From: Desmodesmus armatus
Taxonomy: Eukaryota; Chlorophyta; Chlorophyceae; Sphaeropleales; Scenedesmaceae
Direction of reading: 5' to 3'
NCBI GenBank assembly: GCA_007449985.2
Contig: VIIQ02000146.1
Coordinates: 124,001 to 188,000 of the forward strand
Length of the DNA stretch: 64,000 bases
The notes beneath the pieces were generated by a model that worked only from the letters and a program-made list of their open reading frames with translations, was not told the DNA's origin and made no database searches. This document shows positions 37,291 to 49,400 of this stretch, piece after piece. The position numbers and the translations under genes are program-made. How positions within the stretch are numbered: the stretch's first letter is position 1; each line of letters begins with the position of its first letter.

Positions 37291-38622
37291 GCAGCCCCAT
37301 GCATCGCCCCACAAAGACGCCCAGCTGGTCCCCCAGCGCTGCCACCGCCTTTGCCTGCCTGCTGCTGCTGCTGCTGCTGCTGCTGGCTCCCACCAGCTTC
37401 CTATCAGCAAAGGCCGGCAGCAGCAGCAGCAGTAGCTCCTGCAGCGGGTCCCACCCCCCCTCTGCATTGATCCTTGATAGTGTGGGTGTGCTGAGGGTGA
37501 GTAAACCTGACAAGCCCAAACGCCTGACTCCCACATTGGTGTGGAATGCAGCTCGAAGGACCAGCACAGAACACCAGCGAACCAACTCTGCCCCACGAGC
37601 ATTACTGCTGCTGCTGCTGGAGGTGGCTACTTGACAAGAGGAGGTGGTGGTGGCGGTGGGGTAAAGCGGCTGCTGTGTGCTGCTGCTGCTGCTGCTGTCC
37701 CAGAGTTGTGTGCAGCACTGCTCCCACAGGGGTTGTATGAGGTGCAGCATGTGCTGCTCCTCAGCCCTGTATAGCAGAATATAGGAGGACCAATCAGCAG
37801 GGCTCAACACCTGCACACACCCCACAGCACGCAGCGCACAGCACACAGCAGACAGCGCACTGGCCCTCGGAATACCATCTATCAGAGCACCCCATATGCC
37901 AAACAGGGATGCAGTTCAGAGCCAATAATTCCAGCCTAAGACACTGATCTGCCTTCAAGCTGCTGCCAGCAAGATGCACCATACACTCACCCGCAAGGAC
38001 ACATGTGTGCACTCCCCACAGACACAAACAAAATAAATACACCAAACTCACCACCCTCCCTCACCCTCACCCCTGTGGCTGCTCCCCTCAGCCCCACATG
38101 CACCCAAGACACTGTCTTCTGGCACACGTTTTGAGCTCACCTTATATTCAAACCCTGCCCCCACGCTTCTAGCTGGCGCACCACCTTCGCACATGCACGC
38201 ATGCACAAAAATCAAAGAGACCCCCTGCAAGAGTACACAGTGACCACCCACCCCACCTTGGGTCCACACCCTGCCTCCACGCATGCTTCCAGCAGGTGCA
38301 CTGCCCGGGTGCGACTGTGCAGGTCACGCTGCAGCAGACCCGACAGCAGCAGACGATGCAGCAGCACACCACAGTCCTCACCCACACCACCATCCTGTTG
38401 CTGCTGCTGTTGACAAGCAGCCAGTAAGTAGGGCTGCAGCCTGCAGGTTAGAGTCAAGGCCTCAGACACCCTGCCGCTGTCACACTGGGGGTGTAACACA
38501 GCAGCAACAGCAGCAGCAGCGCTGTGTCTGTGGGTGCTGCTGCTGCTGCAGATTGCATGCAGCAGCTGCACACAAGCATTGTGGTAAGCTGTTGCCACCT
38601 CGGCTGCACCTGCATCTGGCGC

Positions 38623-38658
<36 letters not shown>

Positions 38659-40095
38659 CATGAGGGGTTCTATGAGGGTGGCTTGCAGTGCTCGACTGAG
38701 TGGGGTGCCTGCACAGTTGAACATGGGAGGGAGAGGGGAGCATTTGACTTTTGATCCAAAAGCTCCTTTACTCCTGCAAGGCAAGAGCTGAAGAATACCA
38801 GAGGCACACACATATGAGGGACATCCACATACAAGGACGACAGAGATAAAAACAGAGGGACGGAGGGAGGGAGGGAGGGAGGGAGGGAGGAACAGACAAC
38901 ATGAGGGACAGAGAGAGGGAATGAGGGAGGTAGGTGCCTGCCTTGCATACATTCCCTTCAAAGGGGCGCCTGTTTCCACATAGCCAATTGGAAGTATTCT
39001 TACCTACTGCAATACAAGGCACAACACACTCCAGCAGCCTCTGCAGCAGCTGGGGCGACAGCAGCCCTGCTGCTGCTTCTGTGTCGCCTGTGTCAGTGTG
39101 CTGCTGCCTGTCTGCTGAGTGGGTCGGCGGCTGCTGCTGCTCCTGTTGTGCTGGCTGGCGGGTCTCGTCAGCCACACCATTGGGTGGCGACTGCAGCAGG
39201 GCTGCAAGCAGCTGCAGGCACGACTGCTGACCCAGAGTCAGGCCTGTGGTGTATGCACGTGCTGCCGGTGCTGCTGTGGCGGCGGCTGCTACTGCTGCTG
39301 TTGATGACGACGATGACTCCAGCAGATCAACGCAGGCCACTGCCAGCTGCTGTGCTGCTGGGTGGCTTCGCACATGCAGCTCTGCTGCTGTCCTACACAG
39401 CACTGGCACCCAGCCGTCGCCGCTGCTGCTGCTGCTGCTGCTGCTGTGTCCTGCAGCCATGCTGGTGTCAAAAGGCAGCTGGCACGAGAACATCTGTGGC
39501 AGTAGCTGCTGCAGCAGGTAGGTGGAGACACTGGCGTGCTGATTGGAGAGTGTGTGCAGCAGGGTTGCCAGGAGGTAACTGAGCCGCTGCTGCTGCTGCT
39601 GATCTGGTGGGCCATCAGGTCCGTCAGCAGCTCCCTGCTGCTTCTGCCCTGTAGTGCTGGCAGCATTGGCATGTGGGTTTGCGCCTGCAGCGGTTGCTGG
39701 CAGCCCCAGCTGGCCGTCTGGTGTCAGATGCACTTGGCTGGCTGCTGCCACTACCGAGTCAGCAAACCATGAGACCTGCAGGAGGCCCAGCACACCAGCA
39801 GTGTGGTGAGAGAGATATTTGCCGTGTGCGGCATGCACGTATCCTGCATGTTGCACTGACTGTGAAGACTGTGCGAATAGCAAGGCAAGTTTAAAGGCAC
39901 TGCTTCGCACTGCATTTCTCAATGATAAGGTGGAGGAAGCCTACAGAAAGCTGGGACATCAATGAATCTGCCCAATCTGTGAACCACCTTGAGCAGCGCA
40001 TACAGGGCCGTGGAGGCAGCGGCAGCATTGCTGTTGCCTGCCAGCTGCTGCAGGCAACCGACAAGCTGGGCGCCAACGGAGTTGTCAGGCGCCAT
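27305..40095 (-). CDS. TRM3: tRNA (guanosine-18-2'-O)-methyltransferase, TRM3/TARBP1 type, 16 exons
   Basis: Exons in gene order: 40095-39988, 39775-39004, 38708-38257, 37810-36902, 36627-35423, 34811-34539, 34081-33800, 33548-33320, 32989-32828, 32572-32435, 31876-31793, 31440-31324, 30746-30480, 30267-30140, 29428-29250, 27531-27305. All phases fit; 1843 aa. Human TARBP1 is about 1620 aa and yeast Trm3 about 1440, and the excess here is polyGln, polySer and polyAla in the helical N-terminal two thirds. The SpoU (SPOUT) methyltransferase domain is the last about 155 residues: LIMCASLLENLPNLAGLCR (motif 1), then SRSVVTADAFKK, YTIIGVEQATNS, LVLGNEQSGMPAAVLPLLDV (motif 2) and IPMLGVTRSLNAHVSGAM (motif 3, knot). 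SAM binds in the knot. By homology it makes Gm18 in tRNA. It starts MAPDNSVGAQLVG, 319 bp from the divergent MSH1. Confidence 0.92.
27580..27740. other. AT-rich island in the last TRM3 intron
   Basis: A run of AT-rich DNA (ATATAAAAAATAAG, AAAATAAAAAATAAAAAAT, TATTTTTTGCAAAAAAATA) interrupts otherwise GC-balanced sequence. It looks like inserted DNA. No terminal repeats were identified. Confidence 0.5.
29053..29112 (-). repeat. Intronic copy of the 3' end of TRM3 exon 15
   Basis: It reads DLHKLLQERRAAGYTMIG and ends at the same GTAGGC donor. The true exon 15 reads DLHTFLQEQRAAGYTIIG. The copy lies about 200 bp downstream of the true exon and adjoins a poly-C run. Confidence 0.85.
29603..29763. 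repeat. (ACAGT)n microsatellite in TRM3 intron 15
   Basis: About 32 pentamer units ACAGT, with a few AGTTC variants near 29706-29716. On the gene strand the repeat is (ACTGT)n. Confidence 0.97.
30820..30976 (-). repeat. Two decayed copies of the 5' end of TRM3 exon 13 with acceptors
   Basis: The true exon begins after CAACAG with VREDQLEQLSDGASDTT (30746). Upstream in the intron, near 30862, is GGACAG followed by VHKDHLEQLYNGSNDTA, and near 30974 is GTGCAG followed by VVRIRRQLCDGPN. Spacing is about 110 bp. Both keep an AG acceptor. Confidence 0.8.
31085..31170 (-). repeat. Decayed copy of TRM3 exon 12
   Basis: It reads EKQGLVDLEGFNLAHETSLEG, one residue longer than the core, against ERQGLVDLEGFDLAHETSLEG in the true exon (31440-31324). 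The GTGAGT donor is replaced by a weak GTGATA. Confidence 0.85.
32752..32812 (-). repeat. Copy of the 5' part of TRM3 exon 10
   Basis: It reads IILGMFVLLELGPGSPHFMA against IILGMFVLLELGPSSLHFMA in the true exon (32572-32435). It starts directly after the exon 9 donor, so the duplicated segment was inserted at the intron's 5' edge. Confidence 0.85.
33165..33240 (-). repeat. Copy of the 3' end of TRM3 exon 8, possible 48-nt cassette exon
   Basis: It reads MLCLLAPHMTQEQSHE and ends in a GTGAGG donor; the true exon (33548-33320) reads TLCLLAPHITQEQLPE and ends in GTGAGT. A TTTGGCAG acceptor immediately precedes it. The resulting 48-nt segment would be in phase with its neighbours. Confidence 0.8.
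35010..35345 (-). repeat. Two to three copies of the 3' end of TRM3 exon 5 with donors
   Basis: The true end reads TRQLLFNR with donor GTGGGTGGTGAGG (35423). Copies lie near 35010-35065 (TRQLLFSNWVV), 35155-35215 and, weakly, 35300-35345. They are separated by poly-C rich DNA. Confidence 0.78.
38139..38190 (-). pseudogene. Decayed copy of the 3' end of TRM3 exon 3
   Basis: The reverse strand reads GTGGTGCGCCAGCTAGAAGC..GGGGGCAGGGTTTGA and then a GTGAGC donor. The true exon end lies about 115 bp upstream on the gene strand and has GTGCACCTGCTGGAAGC..GGAGGCAGGGTGTGG. Confidence 0.7.
38865..38892. repeat. (GGGA)n tract, quadruplex-prone
   Basis: Seven GGGA/GGAG units run in a row on the plus strand inside TRM3 intron 2. 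Four or more closely spaced G triplets can form a quadruplex. On the transcript strand the tract is C/T-rich. Confidence 0.8.
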
Positions 40096-40414
40096 AATCG
40101 TTAGGACACTGGGCCTCTAGAACCAGGGCAGGGCCTTAGGCCGGGTGGCTTGGAGGTGCAACAGTGATCTGTTCGTTCCAAGGATCATGTACCCCGCAAA
40201 AACCAAAACACTTGCGGAACTTGGAATCAGTTCGGAAGCATGCTTAGCATTGCTACGACAGTCTCAAAGTAGCAAATCACCAAGCCAGCATATGCTGCTC
40301 CTTGAACTCCCTTCTCACTGCGATCGGTGCATTGCTGTTGAACAGAGCACTACTCTCGACGTGCCAAGGCTCGTATCATGACTGCTATGCACACGTCACT
40401 GATCTTGTGAACAC
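40096..40414. promoter_or_regulatory. Divergent TRM3 / MSH1 promoter region
   Basis: 319 bp separate the two start codons, which face away from each other. No obvious TATA box is present. Both promoters and 5' UTRs must fit here if the chosen starts are right. Confidence 0.5.
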
Positions 40415-43400
40415 ATGCTGACAGCTGGGCGCACGTGGGCAGGGCTGGGCCCCGCAGTGCAGCATGTGCAATCCTGTGCTGTTGCTGTGTCGCGATGCCG
40501 GCGTGCAGCCAAGCCCGTGGCTGTGCGCACATCTCAGACCCTGGCACATGCTTCCAAAGCACGTGTGCTGGCGGCAGCGCCTGCACCGCGCCCTGTTGCA
40601 GCTGTCAGGCCGTCCAACGGTGGGTTGTGCTGGGACATCACGGGCAGCGCTTTCAGCAGTGACTGCAGGGCCATGCACAGTGTGGCCACGCAGTCCTGCA
40701 TGCACACTCCCACTGGGCTGCCAGTGGCAGACGGCATGCAGAGCGATCACAGCCCTGTGCGGAGCATGGGCCGCAGCAGCTGCCCCAGGCTGGTCCCCAG
40801 CACCCCACAGAGAGTCGTCTGTGTCGCCACCAACAGCAACAGCAGCAGCAGATATTCCTCTGTTTCCAGCGTGTGGGCCCCAGAGGTGGGCAGCTCCATG
40901 TCACTGCGCGGCATGCATGTCACTGCTGCAGCCCTCAATGGTGAGGTGGAGGAAGCCTACAGGAAAGCTGGGGAGGTCGCTCTTGAAGGTGAGTGGGTCG
41001 TTGGGTGTGGCCCCAGACTCCTGTGTGTGATACTGTATGCCACCCGTGCTCCATGTGCCTGAAAGTGTTCGTCAAGTCTTCAGGCACTGTGCTGATGTCC
41101 TGCACCTTGCAACGGTGACAGTGCCGGTGATGGGCTTGGGCGCTGATTGCTTTGTAAAAAGCCCTGTGCAGTGACTTCGATGTAAAATCACTATCGGTAT
41201 CCCTCATCTCCAGCATTCCGCCCTGGTCTCCATAAGCAAAGTGCTTCTTCAGCACCAGGCAGCTTCATTGCACCCAGGTGCTGAGAGTATGCCATTTTAC
41301 ACCTGCACAGGGTTGTGATGCCGGGTGGCAGTTATGCATGTTTGGCCTCCAGGACCGCGCTGACCCCAAACGCTGCCTGTCACGCAGTAGTGTAGATGTA
41401 ACCTGGTGACAGTTAGGGTTGAGGGTGACGAGAAGGACGATGGCAGGGACAGCTTCTGCAACCCTCTCCCACAGCTACTTCTCTCAACTGCTGCATGTGG
41501 CCTGTCCCGTGTCTGTACTGTTTTGCAGAGGAGATGATCATGGAGCCTGATGAGGCCCAGTACTGGAAGGACCGGGTCGTCATGTGCAGGAAGTGAGTGG
41601 TGCCTCCTGCCATTGCAACTGCACGGTCTTGACGCATGCACCCAGACTTTGCGCAGTCGTTGCAACCAGCTGTCTGCATAGTGCATGTTGCATGGCCCAC
41701 CCCAGCTGTGCACTGTTCGCACCCTTCTGCACTGTTCGCACCCTTCTGCCCTGTTACATCTGCGTCACATGCCTTGGGCCCGTTGGGACCGCTGTGCAGA
41801 CATCTATGGCCCCTGCACCAACAAGTGCCACTCCCCTGAGGGTGCCTCCTGCACGCACGGTGTTGCAAGGCACCCACCAACACACGCCACTGCCCCCAGC
41901 CGGTATCCTGCACAAGCATCTGCCACCCCGTTTGACATGGCCTGCTCCTTGCCTGCTGCCAGGGTCTATCAGGCGCAGGACGCCATGTGGGTGCCGACTG
42001 GGGTCGCTGCATAACTTCTAGTGTGACCTGCACCAACACGTGCTACCCCCTCGGCCTCTCCTGCTCCCTGTCTGCTGCCCACAGTGTCAGCCAGCGGCAG
42101 GATGCCGCCCACAAGATTGCTAAGCTGGACTGGACTCACAAGATGGGCCTCAGTCCAGTGTTTGCCTCAGGAGAGCGGCCCAACTGCTGGATGGAGATGA
42201 TGGTGTCCAAGGTCAAGCATCCCTACGCCATCAGCCTTGTCAAGGTACAGGTGTAGCCAGGGGCCACACACCCTGTGTTGGTTGTTGGTGTCGGTCACAT
42301 CCTGTTGTGAAACATTTGCACCGCATGGCAGGGGGCAGGAGGCACACATGTGTAGAATTGTCGGAATTGTTATTGTCCAAGCAGCATGCATTGCTCCTTG
42401 GTGTATTCTCCAGTCAACACTGACTGAGATGGATGTATCGGCTGTCATGAAGCTTAGTGTCTTACACCCTCACACACACTTGGCAGTCTGCCTGTCCTTT
42501 GGGACTACCATTGCAGGACGCTATGGCATCTACTGCCTGTTGTGGTTTGCGGTTGCTAGCTTGTAGTGGCGGGTGATATGCCGCCATGCGCCATGCCGTG
42601 CTGACGTGTTGGCCGATGAAGGGGAACTGGAAGTCTCAGCACAATGAAGCGAACCCTCAGCAAGGCCTGCCAGCCGGGCCCGTGCTTTGCACAGCTTAGG
42701 CATGTGGTGGCTGCTGATGGCATGTCCTTCATGTCCCAGTCAGTGCGCCGTCCAGTGCCAAGCTGTCTGGCATGTCATGTCGTCTGTGCTGCGCTGTGTG
42801 GTGCTGTGCTGTGCTGTGCTCTGCTCTGCTCCGCAGATTGGGAAGTTTTACGAGGTTGCCGGCATTGATGCCATCATCATGGCGGAGCACCTGGGCTTGG
42901 CTCTGATGGGCAAGGCGGAGGAGCGCGTGCCCAAGGCAGGGCTGCCTGAAGGGAATCTGGCCAAGTCGCTGAGGGTGCTGGTCAGGGAGCAAGGGTTTGA
43001 GGTGGTGAGTGACACGGGGACGCGAATGAGGTTCTTGTACAGGCTGCGTGTTTGCTCATATGAGCGCTGACCTGACGCTCACATGGTGGCAGAAGCAGCA
43101 TTGATGCTTGTGTGCGCTAGGGATCGTCCGACAGCAACAACATGTCCTGCCTGTTTCCAGCATGATTTGGGCTGAGCAGACAACACCGTGCTGGGATAAC
43201 ACCGTGGGACCACTTGCGCCTGCACACCTTGGCGTGTGGTGCTTTCACGTCAGCTGTTGTGTGCTGCAGGCCGTTACGGAAGAGGTTGGCGATAGAGGGC
43301 ACCTGAAGCAGCGGCAGCTGGTGCAGCTGGTGACCCCAGAAAACCCGCAGTATTTGTACAAATTTGCGGAGAGCGGCGGCTCAGATGTGGATCTGGAGGC

Positions 43401-46400
43401 TCCCGCCATCTGCGGTAAGCAAGGATGTGAAGGTCTTTTGCAAGAGTGCGGGTGTTACCGCAGTGGGTGACATGCACAGTGCCCTTACCTGCTTGCTGTG
43501 GTTCCTGTCTCCTTGGCCAGAATCTGTGTTTGCCGTTTGGTCTCTCACATCTACGAATGTGATCATGTACATTTGTTTGACAATCTCCGGCCGTGCATCA
43601 CACAGTCCAGCTGTGCCGACGGCTGGCTTTCCGCCCCAAAGCTGATCTGGCTGCCGCCCGCTCTCTCACCCCTCGCTGTGTCCAGGGCTCACACACACCA
43701 GCCGTGGCTACAGTGTGATGGCGTACAACCCGGGCAGCAACAGGATCGTGCTGCACGAGGGCCTCACACTGGATGCGGCCTGGGGGCACATCTTCACAGA
43801 CAGGTCATCTAAGCCGATTGTGTACTATCACAGGCCGCTGGATGAGCCCAAGGTCAGTGCTGGTGTGACGAAGGATTGGTTCCACTTCAGTGTGGCTCCA
43901 TCAACTGCACTATGACAGCACCAACTGCACTGGGCATGAGATAGTGCAGCTCCGCAACCATCTTTGAAGAGCATCAATGGTTGATGCTCTTCTGGGACAC
44001 TCCCCGTCACAGATGGTAGCGGGAAGCACTGTGAACATCCGCTGTGCGCGGCTGACTGCGCATCAGTGCAGGGAAGTGTTTGAGTAGCGTTAGTAGGTGT
44101 ATGGCGTTGTGTGATGGGCTCCTCAGCCTGTAGTTCCTTGGGCCGTGCCCTGCACTGATGCCACATGCGCTGGTGGTGTGCTTGCCCTGCTTGTTTACCT
44201 TGCACTGCAATAGGGTGCATGCTATGCTTTCTGCATGTCTAGAAAATTCTGCACACTCGTGAGGCTCTGATGTTGGTGCAGCCAACAGAGCCTGCAGGGC
44301 ATCACCTAGTTATGGTGATCACCTGGTGATCACCATGCCGTACGTTGCTGTGCTGTGTTGCGCTGTGCTGTGCTGTGCAGCCCAAGGAGATCGTCACTGC
44401 AAAGAAGCACCTTGACGGTGTAATGTAAGTGGCAGGCATCGTCGATGCTATCCTTGCTCTGGCCTGCATATTCCACTAGTCACCATGGGGCCTGGGCATT
44501 GCATGCAGCCTGAAGCAGCATTCCATCCTTGGCTGCTGCATGGCATCTGGCGTGCAGGAAAAAAGGTTGAAAACCCAACAACAAACAAAGCTGGTTTTGG
44601 CAAAAGCTGTGTTTGCCAAGGGCTCAAATCACCTTGTGTTTGAATGCTGCTGCCGTGTGCCTGCTGCAGCGCTTATGATTACTCTGCGGCTGATCCCCTG
44701 ACAGGCTTCAAAGCCAAGCTGCTGCAGCGGAAGGGCCTCCCTGCTGAGACAGAGCTGCCTGTAGTGCCAGTGAGCATGCCAGGGCCTACTAGCTGCTTGC
44801 ACGTGCGATTTGAAGGGCGCTCGAAGGGAGGGGTCAGTTGCACGAGCGGCCAGCATCGTTGATATTGAGAGCAGCTGCTGGCAGCCGCCTTGCGAGGCTT
44901 GTAGCTGTTTGTGACTGCCTGGTGCTGACAGATGTACTATCTCCTGTTCCTGTCAATATTGCCAAGTCATGGGCTTCATGAGGGCGGCAGGGCTTTGCAC
45001 TCGTGTGGGGTTGAGGGGTAATGTGTTAAGTGACACCTTCACCTGACAGTGGATGTGGGCAGGTTTCAGCTTGGCTCACAGCAGGCAGTATTGTGCTGGC
45101 CCTGCCTGGCACAAAGAGCGATGCGGCAACCCGACCAAGGACACAGTCTGCGTCTCCTTGTAGGACTAAGACTGTATGTGGCACTCGTGCGGCTTGCAAG
45201 CATGCCTCCCGTGTACTCAATGTGTGCAACACATGTCCTGCATGCCTGTGTCATGCAGTTTGACTGGGGCAAGTGGGGCATCCACCGCGTGCGGGCCATG
45301 TACCCCAGCACGGCAGCGCAGCTGGGTCTGCTAGCAGCCGCATTTGCTGGCAGGTTGCCGTCCCTCTTGGTAAGCCCTGGGCATGCATCAGCAGCTGCTT
45401 TGTGAGGCATGCGGGCTGTTGTGCGCGCCTGATCGCAGTGTGTCGCTGAATGCTGCGGCACTGTGTTGCAGGTGCTGTAACTGCAAGGCTGCCATGCTGC
45501 CCTGCACAAACCAAAGGTGTCCCTGGCAGCTCTTACTTGCACGATGCTGAGCATAGTGTTCCAGGCAAACATTGGATGTGGCTCCGTGAGCAGTGCGGCC
45601 TCACCACACTGCGTAAATTAGCACATGTCCTTGCGACAACCGACGGGAGTCTGGCGGTTGTGCGGGTGCGTTCTGACGGCCAGGCCTGCTGCTGCGTTGC
45701 ATGTGTTGTGCAGGACGCTGCACTGCCGGAGGGCTCCCGCAAGTTTGTGAGGAACATGCTGGGCAGCCTGCTGATGTGCCCACCGCCCTACGGAGTGGCA
45801 GCATCCACACGCCAGGCCGTCAAGCAGCTGAGTGAGTGGTGGTGGTTTCAGGGGAATGTTGTGGGGTGTTGATGGTCATTGGGAGCGGAACGGGGCGGCG
45901 ACCACAGTCGCAGGCAGTGTGCTGAGTGAGAGCATAACCCTTGTGCAGGGACCAACTTGGTGAACTGGACACATTGTTTCCCAAGAACAAACTGCCAAAG
46001 TCAGCTCTGCAGCCCCTGGACCAGCCAAATGGCAAAGTCACAATAGTGGTGCCACGTGTCTGTGTGCACGCGTGTCCCCCTGCCTGCAGTGGTGCTGGAC
46101 CAGCTGCTGCCTCAGTTCTGTGAGCGCGGCGTGACGCCCCAGAAGGTGATGGTGGTGCTGCAGAGGGAGGGCAATGCAGACTTCTTCCAGGCCTTCCTGG
46201 GTGAGTGGCAGGGACAGGGTTAGCCCCAAGGGGTTGCGGTTTTACCAAAACCAATACCAATAATACCAAGCCATCAAATTTTGAAGGTTGAACTTCAACT
46301 GGCGTCAAAGTCGTTGGTGTGTTTGGAGCGGGCGTGCGGGCAGTGTGTGCGTGTAACTTGCCTGGATTGGTATGGGGCAGTGGGACAGTCGAAGACATAT

Positions 46401-49400
46401 GCTCAGCCGTGTCGTGGCATCGGGTAAGGGGCCGGGTAAGGGGTACACACACGCAAGTGATACCCCCAACTGGATAATGGTAGGGGGGCTGGGGAACTTG
46501 CCTCAGCTGAGGCTGCCGCTCTTATGTGCAAGTCTGCGTGCCAGCAGTGACCACGTACACACAGTGCCCCATCTTCGTTCCCATTCGGTGCAGGCCTTTG
46601 GTTGTTGTGGAGCACTGCGGGTGCATGGGCACTGGTGTCAGCACGCAGACTGCACTAGCTGGGTCGCATTGCTGCAAAATATACAGCGGGCAGGTTCATC
46701 TGGGTCTTGCACAACTGCGTGCTGGCGTGCCTTGCTTGCTGTGGATGGCGGATGTCCAGGTCCTCGTCCTCCGGTTTCAGTCTTCATAGCGCAAATTTGT
46801 TTGCGCTCCTTTGTGAACAGAAGCGTCTGGTCGTGTGTCTGTTCACGCTGCTGCGCGGCTGTCTCCCTGTGCAGGTGACCTGCAGCATGTTGAGCAGGTG
46901 CTGCAGCCCAAGCGCTCACCCAAGGTTGCCGCGCTGGTGGAGTCGGTGTGGCCCCTGCTGATGCACACCACTGATAGGCTGACGCAGCAGGACCAGGGGG
47001 ACAAAGGCAGGCTGTCACAGGAGCAGGTAGGGCGCCACTCGACTGACAGACTGCATGAAATACATCACCCTCGCTAGCTGTGGCTTCCAACGGCGTGGGG
47101 TGGTCTAGTTGACAGTCTGCACTCTGGGCTTGGGTTGCGTTGTGCGTTCCCTGTCTTGCAGTTTTATCACAGGCTGTGCTGTGGTACATTGCGAGTCATG
47201 GTTGTACAGACAGTGGAGAAAGTGATCAGCGACCCAGGCAGCAGGCACAAATGCAGTGGCAAGTGAGTTTTGTGAAGTGAAAACCGCTGACAACTAGTTG
47301 CTTGTGCTTGTGCGTTTTTTTTTGCTGACCAGGTTCTGGCAGCTGTGCAGCAGGCGATCATCTCCATCCAGGCAGTGGTTGCAGTCCCACGCACTCCCGG
47401 CAGCAGCAACGGGTCTGCCGAGGCATCGCTCGACAGCAGCCAGGGTGAGGGTGGGGGCAAGGCGGCGCCAGCAAAGAGCGGCAGAGGACGCAGCACCGCA
47501 GCGCCGCTGGTGCTGACCCAGCGTGGTGCTTTCCAGCTGGCGGAGGGCCTGATGGACGACTTCAGCAGCGTCATGGAGGAGTGGCAAAGCAGGGTGACGC
47601 CTACGGCCATCAAGCAGTCTTTTGATGCGGTGCGTGTGCCAGACGTGTCGGCCAGCATCTGCTGCGTGTGTGATCAAAAAGTAGGCTGAACTGGGAATCA
47701 GAAACGGCTGCACAGACAGGGAGTTCTAGCCACACCAGGCATGACAGGACGTTTGGGTTGGACGTGCCTGTTGTGTGGGCAGTGTGTGGGCGACAAGGGG
47801 ATAGGATGCTGCTTCGTAGGCAGCAGCAGCTGGCCTACAGAGGAGGACAGGTGCGAAGTGGGACAGAATAAGAACAGTCCCAGGCCTGCTGCTTCCCCTA
47901 CAGCCATTACCTGCAGGTGGTCCAACTCACACACATCCCGGCGCCAAAGGCACTGTTGTGCTGGGTGTGGGGAGCGCACAGCACAATGCAGCCCAGGGCA
48001 GGCTCTGCGTGAGTGAATCAGCAGGCAGCACTGGGCCGACAAGGGCAAGTCCTGCTTGTCTTGACCATACGGCGGGCCTGCTCTCCCGCACACAGTCTGG
48101 TCGACCAGAAGAATGAAGCGCTTAGGCTGGATGGGGACCTCACCTTCCCCTGCTACTCTGTGTCCTGTGCAGGAGTACCATGCTGCCGTCGACGGTTTTG
48201 TCGCGACTGTCGCGGCGCTGCTGTTGGCGGTGCACCAGCAGGCTGCTGCGGCAGGTGTGCAGCTGACAGCCACGAACTGCCCCACCCTGGCAATGGATGC
48301 CAACAACAAGTAAGACTGCCTGCAGGGGGTCGGAGTGACACGAGCGTGCAGGGGGCTGGTGCTGCACCTCCACGGTGCTGCCTGGAGCTTTGAGCCATGG
48401 GCAGGCGAAAATAGGTTCGCAAGCATGTGACAGCCTGACCCGCTCTTCAGCGGCAAGTACAAGTGCAGCAGTCATGCAGCTGACAAACACAGCTGCCTCA
48501 CACTCACGATGGGGACCAGTAGAAAAGCCCTTTTGCATGCGTGCGTGGTGTTGTGCTGGGGGGGGGGCTTCTTGCCAAGAGAGACTGGCACAAGCTGTGC
48601 CCTGTGCTCAAGTTGTAGCTCGCCATGTGGTGCTGTTGTGTTGTGTTTGCTGGTTGAGTGGGCCGACGGTGCAGGCACAGACTGAGTTGCGTGCTCCTTT
48701 GCTCTGCTCACGTAGGGCCGTTCTCGTCTGAAGCTGGCACCTGGCAGCCTAGCACCACTCCCCACACCCACCATCACACAAGTTATTACACTCCTATGCT
48801 ATGGACCACAGTTATCTCTCTTTCCAACCTACAGTATTCCCATGTCAACCCAGACAGAGCCGACAGCATGCAAGGGAGTTCAGCAGCCTGCATCCTTCCC
48901 GTACTGTCGCCCTGCAGGACATTGCGCCTGAAGGTGCCGGACAATTTGAAGCGCAAGTTGGTGGGCGTGCCCCTGCACCTGCGCTACAAGCTCGAGCACG
49001 CTGTGGTGGACGCGCCTGGCCAGGTGCTGACTGCGCCTGACAAGTCAGGGCGGAAGAAGGACGTGTACTCCTGTGCCGCGCTGGACAGTGCGCTGAGCAG
49101 ATACTCAGGTGAGCTCCCGCGCATGGTGAGGGTGGGACTTGTGCTTAGGTAGGGATACGGCATGTTGGGGCTCAGGGTTGCTCATTTGCTGACCGACAAA
49201 GGGGCAGGAGACAGCGTCAGAGGCAGTGAGAGATGCCACATGCATGGGTGATCAGCACATGGAAGTTGTTTCAGCACCAGCACAGTGTATCACTTGGCCA
49301 GCGGTTATCATGAATACTCAGCACTGAACTTATCCGCCACCAGCACAACAGGCATCATGCTTGACAGCTTGCCACTTGGACTTCCACGCTGCCCCTGTCT

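Noticed and set aside
35494..39582. Numerous plus-strand Leu/Ala/Ser-rich open frames opposite TRM3
   Set aside because: They are antisense shadows of polyGln/polySer CAG/CTG tracts in the real minus-strand exons.
47161..47275. Possible MSH1 exon (VMVVQTVEKVISDPG) after a TTGCAG acceptor
   Set aside because: It would end in phase 2, while the next exon (47333) needs phase 0, and exons 12 and 13 join cleanly without it.
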